From positions 1 through 33,276 of the forward strand of contig DAOTVZ010000155.1 in the NCBI GenBank assembly GCA_034436045.1: 33,276 bases of DNA. Reading direction: 5' to 3'. This document shows positions 1-6,838 of this stretch, piece by piece. The position numbers and the translations under genes are program-made. Positions within the stretch are counted from its first letter, which is position 1. Every line of letters begins with the position of its first letter. The DNA comes from H111-94 sp034436045. Lineage in GTDB: Bacteria; Chloroflexota; Ktedonobacteria; Ktedonobacterales; Ktedonobacteraceae. The notes beneath the pieces were generated by a model. That model was given only the letters and a program-made list of their open reading frames with translations. It was not told the DNA's origin and did not search any database.

Positions 1-2
1 CA

Positions 3-929
3 ACGGTAGTCAATGCGCAACGTCATCTCTACACATTCTCGACAACGGATGTAGGTTTGATGTATCCGGCAATAGATATGCAGGGCAATGTCTGGATCGG
101 CGAGATGAATGCGAACCGTCTGGGGTACCTCAACGTGCAAACAGGCAAGATCACAAGTTGGCCATTACCTGATGGACGTTATGGTATCATGGCAACCGTT
201 GCTGACCGCCAGGGCAATATCTGGTACGCTGAGCAGTTTGCTAACTATATTGGGCGTTTCGACCCCAAACAGCAGGTATTTCGCACCTTTCCGCTCGGCA
301 CATTGCATGGAGCCGCACTCGGCCCGCAGAATTTGCAGTTTGACGCGCAAGGCTTCTTGTGGTTTACGGCGGCGGATGGCAACGCAATTGGACGGCTCGA
401 TCCCCAGACGGGTGCGCTACGCCTGTGGCCCTTACCGGCCTCGCCCTCTGGCTTAGCCGTTGCGCCTGATGGACTCATCTGGTTCGGTTATCTGACCGGC
501 GGCGTTATCGGTAGTCTCGACCCAACAACGGGTCAGATCACGCTCTATAAACTGGCGAATACGCAGGCACAGGTTTATTCTATGAGCATTGACGCCAGCG
601 GCCAACTCTGGTTTACCGAAGCCTCGCCCGGTCGGCTCGATATGTTTGATCCAACGACGGGCACGCTGACTGCATTCTCCGTCCCTACTATCGATGGGCG
701 CGCCCCCTCGCTCTCCGAACTGGCTATTGATCGGCATGGCAGTGTATGGTTCGTGGATGTCGGTGCCAATATGCTGGTACGCTATATGCCTGTTCAGAAG
801 AGCTATACGTTCTACCGACTCGCACTCGCGCCAGCCTCGCCCTTTGCCCTTGCTATCGCCCCCAGCGGAGCCATCTGGTTTACAGCGGGTAATGCCGCAG
901 GCAACTATCTGGGCGTGATGAAGGCGTAA
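3..929 (+). CDS. Streptogramin lyase (Vgb)-like beta-propeller protein, 5' end missing
   Basis: The reading frame is open from base 3 with no stop, so the gene begins outside the window; the TTG/ATG at 57-62 is only the first possible start inside it. The protein is built of about seven repeats spaced roughly 42 residues, each with a G-x-[IVL]-W-[FIY] strand followed by I-G-[RS]-x-D-P-x-T-G, for example GLIWF and IGSLDPTTG. This is the blade pattern of the virginiamycin B lyase / NHL-like propeller family. Known Vgb enzymes linearise streptogramin B antibiotics, but most family members in environmental bacteria are uncharacterised, and I cannot confirm the catalytic His/Glu here. The product may be exported, but the N-terminus is not visible. 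Family assignment is fairly sure; antibiotic activity is not. Confidence 0.75.
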   Translation, partial: TVVNAQRHLYTFSTTDVGLMYPAIDMQGNVWIGEMNANRLGYLNVQTGKITSWPLPDGRYGIMATVADRQGNIWYAEQFANYIGRFDPKQQVFRTFPLGTLHGAALGPQNLQFDAQGFLWFTAADGNAIGRLDPQTGALRLWPLPASPSGLAVAPDGLIWFGYLTGGVIGSLDPTTGQITLYKLANTQAQVYSMSIDASGQLWFTEASPGRLDMFDPTTGTLTAFSVPTIDGRAPSLSELAIDRHGSVWFVDVGANMLVRYMPVQKSYTFYRLALAPASPFALAIAPSGAIWFTAGNAAGNYLGVMKA

Positions 930-950
930 TCAGGCATCGATGATTTTTTA

Positions 951-1037
951 TTGTGATCGATTCGTGTTTTATTGTGATTGGCATGTGATTGTTCTCTTGT
1001 ACTTTGTGATGCGCTGGTGATTTGTCGGCACTATATT
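951..1037 (+). promoter_or_regulatory. Phased TTGTGAT direct repeats upstream of a -10 box
   Basis: Near-identical heptamers TTGTGAT, TTGTGAT, ATGTGAT, TTGTGAT and TGGTGAT start at 951, 972, 983, 1004 and 1015. A weaker 5/7 match starts at 962. They form three pairs (951/962, 972/983, 1004/1015), each with 11-bp spacing. The last box ends 10 bp before a -10-like TATATT at 1032-1037, and no -35 hexamer is visible. This is the arrangement expected for a promoter activated by an OmpR/PhoB-type response regulator. The target would be the cupredoxin gene at 1091. The boxes are seen directly; the regulator type is inferred. Confidence 0.5.
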
Positions 1038-1090
1038 CTAAACAAGCCTTCGGAGAGAAGTCACACCAGTTGTTTGGAGGAACAATAATC

Positions 1091-1747
1091 ATGTCGCAGA
1101 CACAAACATCAAATCTATATAATCATAATGAGCAGCATACTCGCTCATCGCTACCGGGCGTTCTCGCTGGTCTCGTTGTTGGTATCTTCTGTATCGCTGT
1201 CTTATTTACAGGCATGTTCTACGCGCTGAACGCAATTTTGGGAGTACCAGGAGCTGAGCCAGCGGTGCATGCCGCGCAAACTCGGCATGTTTACCTGAAT
1301 TTGAATATCGTGATTAATCAACCTGGCATGCAAAAAGATTGGCCGGGATATTCCAACACGAATCTTGTCGTACCGGCCAATAGTCTGGTGACTGTGACCA
1401 TCCACAACTACGACCTGGGCGATACGCCGCTTCCCAACGGCTCTCCCTTTGGCAAAGTGCAGGGCACGATAGGCGATGTTGCACAGGCAGAGGGTACTCT
1501 TTATACGGCTCTTCCTCTTGATAAAGTTGCGCACACCTTCTCCGTCCCACAATTAGGTCTTAATGTTCCCATTCCGGGTGATGCGCCTAAAGGAGCTGCC
1601 TACAGCAGCGTGACCTTCACCTTTCATACCGGTAAAGCAGGTACTTATACCTTCCGTTGCTTTGACCCCTGTGGCACCGGAGCAACCGGCTGGATGGGTC
1701 CCATGTTGACAAAAGGTTACATGGTCGGTACCTTGACCGTGCAATGA
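1091..1747 (+). CDS. Membrane-anchored cupredoxin-like protein with a degenerate CuA-type motif
   Basis: A 218-residue protein. ATG 1091 is chosen because GGAGG at 1076-1080 lies ten bases upstream. Residues 1-21 are polar, residues about 22-50 form one membrane helix, and the rest should lie outside the membrane. The C-terminal domain looks like a cupredoxin. A conserved-looking His148 is followed by C-F-D-P-C-G at Cys190-Cys194. In CuA/COX2 domains the pattern is C-x3-C-x3-H-x2-M; here the His position is Ala198 and the Met position is Trp201, although Met202 and Met205 follow. It is therefore cupredoxin-fold but not a standard CuA centre, and may bind one copper or none. No oxidase genes are adjacent. 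Phased direct repeats lie upstream and a strong terminator follows at 1791. Confidence 0.65.
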   Translation: MSQTQTSNLYNHNEQHTRSSLPGVLAGLVVGIFCIAVLFTGMFYALNAILGVPGAEPAVHAAQTRHVYLNLNIVINQPGMQKDWPGYSNTNLVVPANSLVTVTIHNYDLGDTPLPNGSPFGKVQGTIGDVAQAEGTLYTALPLDKVAHTFSVPQLGLNVPIPGDAPKGAAYSSVTFTFHTGKAGTYTFRCFDPCGTGATGWMGPMLTKGYMVGTLTVQ

Positions 1748-1790
1748 GGCACGCAAGTTAAATATAAAGGGAGGATGTGGGAGGAGCGGG

Positions 1791-1830
1791 AAGCGAGGCA
1801 TCGCCGACGATGGTGATGCCTCGCTTCTTT
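1791..1830 (+). terminator. Rho-independent terminator after the cupredoxin gene
   Basis: A perfect 12-bp stem pairs 1791-1802 (AAGCGAGGCATC) with 1815-1826, and three more inner pairs including one G-T are possible. It is followed by a short CTTT tract. It lies 44 bases after the stop at 1747. Confidence 0.7.
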
Positions 1831-1852
1831 AGCGTTTCACGCCCATAAATTA

Positions 1853-1861
1853 TGATACACT
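1853..1861 (+). promoter_or_regulatory. Extended -10 promoter element (TGA TACACT)
   Basis: TG-A-TACACT lies just after the preceding terminator and about 55 bases before the TTG start of the hydrolase-fold gene. No good -35 is visible, as expected for an extended -10 promoter. The same element type recurs before several genes in this window. Confidence 0.4.
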
Positions 1862-1917
1862 ATCTCCATACTACAGCGTTTAATTGCTAACGATCCTACC
1901 AATAGAGGAGGCGGCAC

Positions 1918-2832
1918 TTGGATAACACGCAAAACATGCCCCCACGCTACATCGATGATGCCACGTTTCGTAGCGACGTGGCCTATCTCGAAGCGCTCTG
2001 GCAACGCACGCCTGTCGGAGAACTGGATCTGCCGCTCATTGATGTTGGCAGTGGTACACCGCTCGTCTTCGTGCCGATCCTGGAGCATCTGGAGTTCGTC
2101 TACGCACGGCAGATACGCGCGCTGAGTCAGACACGGCGCGTGCTACTCTATCGACGGCACGAGAGTCGCACACGCTTCGTGGGACTTGAGGAGCGCGCTG
2201 AGGAGTTACGCCGTGTGCTGGATAGTCTGGGACTGCAACAGGCCGATCTGCTCGGTCACGGTGATGCGGCGATGGTGTTACTCACCTTCGCCTTGCGTTA
2301 TCCACAGCGCTGCCGCTCGTTGCTAATTATCGCGCAAGGGGCCGATTACCAGATCGCTCCCCACCCCTTTATCTGGCTATTGCATGAGCTTTATGTGCGA
2401 CTGCCCGTTGAGCGTATCCTTCCGGCCAGATTCTTGCGTGATACCGTCATCAACTACATCACCGCCAGAGACGCGCAAAACGCCGTCAGGCCCATTCTGC
2501 CGCGTCACCTGCTTGAAGAGCAGTTCGCCAGAATCGCGCAGTGGCCCGCCGTCTATCGCTTCTCGGTCATCCCGATTATTCATTATTTCGACATCCGGCC
2601 CCGCGTGCATGAACTGACTATGCCCATCCTGCTCATTAACCGACGCGACGACGCGCTCTCGCCAGAGGCCAGAACACGCTGGCTGGCCGAGCAGTTGCCT
2701 CAAAACGTTCGCTACCACGTCATCGATGGCGGTGAACGCTTCTTTATGTACGCTCAGGCCGAACAGGTCAACGCGCTGATCAATGATTTTCTAGCTTCTC
2801 TGACGCGGAGCGGCATAGAGCGTATGAGATGA
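1918..2832 (+). CDS. Alpha/beta-hydrolase-fold protein lacking the catalytic Ser and His
   Basis: A 304-residue protein. The TTG at 1918 is preferred as start because GAGGAGG at 1905-1911 sits six bases upstream; the first ATG (1936) lies too far from it. The order of elements fits the alpha/beta hydrolase fold: a TPLVFVPIL strand (47-55), a nucleophile elbow around 113-117, a cap region (about 145-225), the acid strand PILLINRRDD (236-245), and a C-terminal helix. The elbow reads G-H-G-D-A, so the usual nucleophile (G-x-S-x-G) is Gly115. The usual G-G-H near the end is G-G-E (Glu273). Only the acid position (Asp244/245) is kept. The protein is probably not a classical esterase or haloperoxidase and may bind a ligand or partner instead. 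It appears monocistronic. Confidence 0.7.
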   Translation: MDNTQNMPPRYIDDATFRSDVAYLEALWQRTPVGELDLPLIDVGSGTPLVFVPILEHLEFVYARQIRALSQTRRVLLYRRHESRTRFVGLEERAEELRRVLDSLGLQQADLLGHGDAAMVLLTFALRYPQRCRSLLIIAQGADYQIAPHPFIWLLHELYVRLPVERILPARFLRDTVINYITARDAQNAVRPILPRHLLEEQFARIAQWPAVYRFSVIPIIHYFDIRPRVHELTMPILLINRRDDALSPEARTRWLAEQLPQNVRYHVIDGGERFFMYAQAEQVNALINDFLASLTRSGIERMR

Positions 2833-2991
2833 ACGGGTTCATTTTATATCACCGGCCTCTTGTGCGTGAATAGCCATTATCTTGTGATGGCAAGCGGGTG
2901 CCCTGCTTCGTAATAATTGCCAGCATCACAGCTATGGCTCTGGTATATTTAGGCTACTTCCCTGGCTGGTATCTCGTTATCTGATATACCC

Positions 2992-3002
2992 TGCTATACA
3001 AT
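2992..3002 (+). promoter_or_regulatory. Extended -10 promoter inside a small palindrome
   Basis: TGC-TATACA lies within the inverted repeat TGCTAT-ACA-ATAGCA (2992-3006), about 50 bases before the ATG at 3057. The rest of the 224-base gap 2833-3056 holds only a weak hairpin (GCCAT/ATGGC near 2873-2891) and nothing else I recognise. Confidence 0.4.
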
Positions 3003-3056
3003 AGCATAGGGAGAAGTGAATATATCTCGGTCACAAGACCTTGTTAGAAACGGAAG

Positions 3057-3389
3057 ATGATGAAATTTCCCCGCCTTGCAGCGGCAATCGTTGTGCTACT
3101 CCTGATCGGCGGCCTGAGCCTGATTGCGATTGAAGCGGTTGCACTGATCGGGCCTGCGCTGGCACACGGAGAGAACACGACCCATGTGGCTGGCACTATC
3201 GTTCAAGTGGAACCGGATCATAGCTTTATTTTCAAGAGCGCCGGTGGTCAGGAACTGCACTTTATCTGCACAGAGCGATGTCTACGTGAAGTAGCACACA
3301 TGCAGCGCCATGTACGTGAGAAGGCGCACACGGATGTTTACTATATCCAGATGCCCGATCATATGTTGGCCGCTGTTGATGTCGATTGA
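3057..3389 (+). CDS. Small exported or membrane-anchored protein of unknown function
   Basis: A 110-residue protein starting with two Met codons (3057, 3060); the ribosome site is weak (GGAAG). Residues 3-37 are a basic start plus a long hydrophobic stretch ending ALAHG, so it is a signal peptide or single anchor. The remaining 70 residues alternate short strands (VAGTIVQVEPDHSFIFKS, LHFIC) and include the pair Cys-T-E-R-Cys and several His, suggesting a small beta-barrel-like domain. I do not recognise a family. It lies just upstream of the redox operon in the same direction, but that operon has its own promoter at 3406, so a joint function is only a possibility. Unlike its neighbours it has no clear terminator. 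Confidence 0.55.
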   Translation: MMKFPRLAAAIVVLLLIGGLSLIAIEAVALIGPALAHGENTTHVAGTIVQVEPDHSFIFKSAGGQELHFICTERCLREVAHMQRHVREKAHTDVYYIQMPDHMLAAVDVD

Positions 3390-3405
3390 TGTCGCCAGGT
3401 GCTAT

Positions 3406-3435
3406 TTGATAATACAGAAACCAGTTTCATACAAT
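3406..3435 (+). promoter_or_regulatory. Sigma70-type promoter for the FAD/ferredoxin/cytochrome operon
   Basis: TTGATA (3406-3411), an 18-base spacer and TACAAT (3430-3435), each hexamer one base off consensus. It lies about 30 bases before the first start codon, giving a very short leader. Confidence 0.5.
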
Positions 3436-3464
3436 AGATTTTATTTGCTAGTAAAGCAGGTTCG

Positions 3465-5444
3465 ATGATGGAAAACGAGCGAGCAGTAGTACCAATCGGG
3501 CACCAGATGGGCATGCCCCAGCTGGATCGCGCGGATATCTTGATTATCGGCAATGGCATCGCCGGTTTAACGGCAGCTATCGAGGCGCGCCGCCTTGCTC
3601 CTGATAAACGCATAGTGATCATCACCGAACAGATTCATCCGACGATCAATACGCCCGCCTTGAAACAATTTGCCATCGGTAAGCTGGAACGGGAGCAGTT
3701 GCTGGCCTATCCAGCAGGGACGGAACGCGCGGAACGCATTCATGTTGTCAACGCGCATGTCGCCGAGATTCACGCGAACAGCAAGTATATCAAGACCAGC
3801 AATAACTACGGTTTTGGCTATGATAAGCTGTTGATTGCGACAGGGAGCGCGCCACAGGGATTGCCGGAAGGCACACCAGGGCGCAACTTCGATGGTGTTT
3901 GCACGCTGCACCGTCTGCAAGACTACCTTGATTTGCGTCGTCGCCTGACCGAAGTCAGTGACGCGGTAGTCATCGGTGGCGGTGTTCATGCTATCGAGAC
4001 GGTGATGGGCCTGCTCTACTGGGGTATTCGCGTTCACTGGCTCATTCGCGGCGCGACGTTCATGAGCCGCGTGTTGGACGAAACGGCCTCAGAAATTGTG
4101 CTGGAGCACGTGCGCAACAATGGCTGTAAGGTGTATACCAACACCGAGGTCGTTGGCGTAGTCGGGCGTATAGGCGCGGTAGCCGGTGTGATTACCAACC
4201 ACAAGGAGATGATCCCCTGCCAGCTTGTACTGACCTGCACCGGCACTAATCCGGTAATGACCCTGGCCGATCATTGCACGCTCCCTCTTAAAAAGGAGCG
4301 CGGCATTATCGTTGACGACCAGTTACGCACCAGCGTCCCTGATATCTTTGCTGCCGGTGACGTGGCCGCGCTCAAAAATCCACTAACCGGCAAATATGAA
4401 CCACGCGCGCTCTGGTACGCCGCCGTCGCGCAGGCTCGTGTCGCGGCCGCATCCATGACTGGCCACGATGATCTGGCGAATCAGTCCTTTGGTGTGCAGT
4501 GGCATGCCACGCACCTCGGCGAACTCTCGATGCTCACCGTTGGCAGTCCGCTAGAGACTGGTCCCAATATCATGACACTAACCGACACCAGCCAGGGCGG
4601 CTACCGGCGTATGGCCATTATTGATGACCGCCTTATCGGCTACCTTGCGCTCGGCAGCGCTCAGCCTGATAGCCTTGCCATTAAGCAGATCATTGACGAG
4701 GGTCATCCGATACGCGACATCACAAAGGAACTGCTCAAAGGTAGTTTCGATGCGCGCCGCTATCTCTCGCAGCGTCACACTTACATGGCGCAGGCCATGC
4801 TGACCGGCAAGCTGCCAAGTCTGCCAACGGGCAAGCCAACAGGCAAGTTGCCAGCACCGGCCTTGCCCGCGCCAATGACAACATCGGCTCGTACATCACA
4901 GGTGCGTTCACAACCGCTTCCGGCGGTCTCCATGCCGACAGAGAACCGCTTTGGTGTGTCTGCGCCCATGCCTGCACAACCGGCGGCTTCCATGCCGATA
5001 CAGGCGCAACGCGATACCGATGCGCTCAATCCCTGGCGCGTGGAACGCAGAACCGATACGTTGATGGCCAACCCTGCGATATCCTTATCACAAGGGCCGA
5101 CGCGCCAGACCGATGCCATTGATAGAATGCAGACGCAAATTCCGCTCGCGCCTGTGCCTGTACCCGCGTCCTCTCTCCTCGAAGAGGATGAAGAGATCAG
5201 CCCTTTTACCGGTTCACTGCCTGCGCTGCCCAGGCAGGTAGTCGAATCTACGCTGGAACCCGTCCCGGTCTACCGTGACGCCGCACAATCGGCCCCCACC
5301 GCATCTGGGCGCAACCTCTGGTCTTACAGTGGTAAACAAGCGGTCGTGCGGCGCGAGCGTCAAACGCGCCAGGAGGAGAATTCGGCTGAGAAGGTTGAAC
5401 GCCATCCATCACACAATCTCTGGTCTTATGTCAGAAAAGGGTAA
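3465..5444 (+). CDS. FAD/NAD(P)-dependent oxidoreductase with a long Pro-rich tail
   Basis: A 659-residue protein. The first 400 residues are a pyridine-nucleotide-disulfide oxidoreductase (NirB / ferredoxin-reductase-like) domain. The FAD Rossmann motif is ILIIGNGIAGLTAA near residue 25, the NAD(P) motif VVIGGGVHAIET near 167, and the FAD-closing motif DIFAAGDVAAL near 292. No redox CxxC is present, so it is not a disulfide reductase. Residues about 430-659 are low-complexity and rich in Pro, Ala, Thr and Gln, looking disordered. They end in two copies of NLWSY (617-621 and 651-655), the second next to the C-terminus. The family catalyses hydride transfer from NAD(P)H to a redox partner. The gene heads a tight operon with a ferredoxin and a membrane cytochrome-like gene, which are the likely electron acceptors. 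The exact substrate is unknown. Confidence 0.8.
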   Translation: MMENERAVVPIGHQMGMPQLDRADILIIGNGIAGLTAAIEARRLAPDKRIVIITEQIHPTINTPALKQFAIGKLEREQLLAYPAGTERAERIHVVNAHVAEIHANSKYIKTSNNYGFGYDKLLIATGSAPQGLPEGTPGRNFDGVCTLHRLQDYLDLRRRLTEVSDAVVIGGGVHAIETVMGLLYWGIRVHWLIRGATFMSRVLDETASEIVLEHVRNNGCKVYTNTEVVGVVGRIGAVAGVITNHKEMIPCQLVLTCTGTNPVMTLADHCTLPLKKERGIIVDDQLRTSVPDIFAAGDVAALKNPLTGKYEPRALWYAAVAQARVAAASMTGHDDLANQSFGVQWHATHLGELSMLTVGSPLETGPNIMTLTDTSQGGYRRMAIIDDRLIGYLALGSAQPDSLAIKQIIDEGHPIRDITKELLKGSFDARRYLSQRHTYMAQAMLTGKLPSLPTGKPTGKLPAPALPAPMTTSARTSQVRSQPLPAVSMPTENRFGVSAPMPAQPAASMPIQAQRDTDALNPWRVERRTDTLMANPAISLSQGPTRQTDAIDRMQTQIPLAPVPVPASSLLEEDEEISPFTGSLPALPRQVVESTLEPVPVYRDAAQSAPTASGRNLWSYSGKQAVVRRERQTRQEENSAEKVERHPSHNLWSYVRKG

Positions 5445-5478
5445 TTCACTGCAACGGTAAGAGGAGAAAGAGGCGTGC

Positions 5479-5769
5479 ATGCCTAATCCCGTGCTTTTAC
5501 ATAAAACAGGGCCGCAGGTCATGCAGGAGTTGCAAGCCTGTATTGGCTGCAACGAGTGCCTGCTGGCTTGCCCCGCCCTGGCCGAACCGATTACTATAGA
5601 TCGCTTAAATCACGAAACGCTTTCCGGGCCTATTTCAGGGCCGGTGGCGCGCTTTGCCCGCGCCTGCTATCAATGCGGTGCCTGTGTTCCCCCTTGCCCG
5701 GTCGGATTGCACCGTGACGCGATGATGATGTGGCTCAAGGTGCGGCTCTTGCGTTCAGGAGGGGAGTAA
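5479..5769 (+). CDS. HdrC/GlpC-like ferredoxin with two [4Fe-4S] motifs
   Basis: A 96-residue cytoplasmic protein with two cluster motifs, CIGCNECLLACP (from about residue 21) and CYQCGACVPPCP (from about 62). Each is C-x2-C-x2-C-x3-C-P, so two [4Fe-4S] clusters are expected. Spacing and length resemble HdrC or the N-terminal part of GlpC and DsrK-type subunits rather than a free bacterial ferredoxin. No HdrB-type CCG domain is attached or nearby. It starts 34 bases after the flavoprotein stop and ends 3 bases before the membrane gene, with purine-rich ribosome sites before each, so co-expression is near certain. It probably carries electrons between the flavoprotein and the membrane subunit. 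Confidence 0.85.
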   Translation: MPNPVLLHKTGPQVMQELQACIGCNECLLACPALAEPITIDRLNHETLSGPISGPVARFARACYQCGACVPPCPVGLHRDAMMMWLKVRLLRSGGE

Positions 5770-5772
5770 CTC

Positions 5773-6729
5773 ATGTTCTATGACGAAGGTGAAAAAGGCT
5801 ATCCATTCATTTTCTTCCAGAAAACGCCCTCCTGGTTGACCAGCTTCTTTGTTGGCCTGCTGATTGCTGGTGGCTGCGGCATCTTTTATGTCTGGTATAG
5901 CACTACCAGTCCCGACCCGGCCGCCGACAGTACCGTTGGCCTCGTCTATGCCGTCCTCGGTACTATACTGATGGTGCTGGCGGCGATTATGTTCAGTCTG
6001 CGCCGTCGTGCCCGCAGACGCGCTGTTGGGCAACTGCACACCGCTCTGGACTGGCATATCTGCTTCGGTGTGGCGGCGCTGGCCATCTTGTTCATGCACT
6101 CTTTCGGCAACTTCAATCCACGCTCCGGCACCTACGCGCTCTATGCCATGATCGCGCTGGTCATCAGTGGTGTAATTGGCAAACTGTTGGATATGCTGCT
6201 GCCGCGCATGATAGCCGCCGAGGCCAATAAGGCGCTGACGGCGCAGGGCGAAGACCGTCTGCAAAACATCACAAAGCAGCTTGAATCTATCGTAACGCAT
6301 AATACACAGCCGCCGCGCGGCTTCGCCTTCAACTCGTCCGCGAATGCGGCGGCACGCACGCAAGGCATGCCTGCTCCCAAAGCTGACCGCCCACGCAGCC
6401 TGGTGCCGCTACAGGATTCGTGGGACCTGGCCTATATCTCACTGGAAGAGACGCCCCAGGAGGTCAACCTCGATGCGCACCAATATCGCTTTGTGCCCGA
6501 CCGCAAGAGCGCACTGACCGCTCCCGGTGCCCTGATTCCAGGTGCGAAAGAGCAGCTCTCGGCGATGAGCGAGGTACAACAGGCGCTGCAACGCGAGCAA
6601 TGCTACCGCTACATCATTCGCTATTGGCGCATCTTCCACGTTGCCCTCGCCTTCCTGACCGTCGCATTGACCGTCTGGCATATCGAATACGCGCTCGAAC
6701 TCGTCATTCCAACGCTATTCCATCATTAA
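5773..6729 (+). CDS. Five-helix membrane protein, probable diheme cytochrome b subunit
   Basis: A 318-residue protein with membrane helices at about 22-45, 55-76, 93-112, 118-141 and 285-312, and a polar loop of about 140 residues between the last two. Helix 3 carries His95 and His109, and helix 5 carries His289 and His303. Both pairs are spaced H-x13-H, the same spacing as the bis-His heme ligands in cytochrome b of the bc1 complex. With one helix between them, helices 3 and 5 run in parallel, so His95/His289 and His109/His303 could hold two stacked hemes. I do not recognise a named family; HdrE/NarI/DsrM-like is the nearest concept. Together with the flavoprotein and ferredoxin genes it suggests NAD(P)H or ferredoxin oxidation coupled to the quinone pool. 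Confidence 0.7.
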   Translation: MFYDEGEKGYPFIFFQKTPSWLTSFFVGLLIAGGCGIFYVWYSTTSPDPAADSTVGLVYAVLGTILMVLAAIMFSLRRRARRRAVGQLHTALDWHICFGVAALAILFMHSFGNFNPRSGTYALYAMIALVISGVIGKLLDMLLPRMIAAEANKALTAQGEDRLQNITKQLESIVTHNTQPPRGFAFNSSANAAARTQGMPAPKADRPRSLVPLQDSWDLAYISLEETPQEVNLDAHQYRFVPDRKSALTAPGALIPGAKEQLSAMSEVQQALQREQCYRYIIRYWRIFHVALAFLTVALTVWHIEYALELVIPTLFHH

Positions 6730-6783
6730 TGTTGCTATAACGGATGCTGTGCGAGTATTGTACCGCCAAAGGCTTATCAGGTG

Positions 6784-6819
6784 TGGTAGCATATTGGCAG
6801 TACCAGAATTTTATTGGCA
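6784..6819 (+). promoter_or_regulatory. Possible extended -10 and twin ATTGGCA repeats
   Basis: TGG-TAGCAT at 6784-6792 is a modest extended -10 about 50 bases before the next start. ATTGGCA occurs twice, at 6793-6799 and 6813-6819, 20 bases apart and downstream of the -10, where a repressor could bind. Weak evidence. Confidence 0.25.
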
Positions 6820-6838
6820 TTAAGTAAGGAGAACATCA

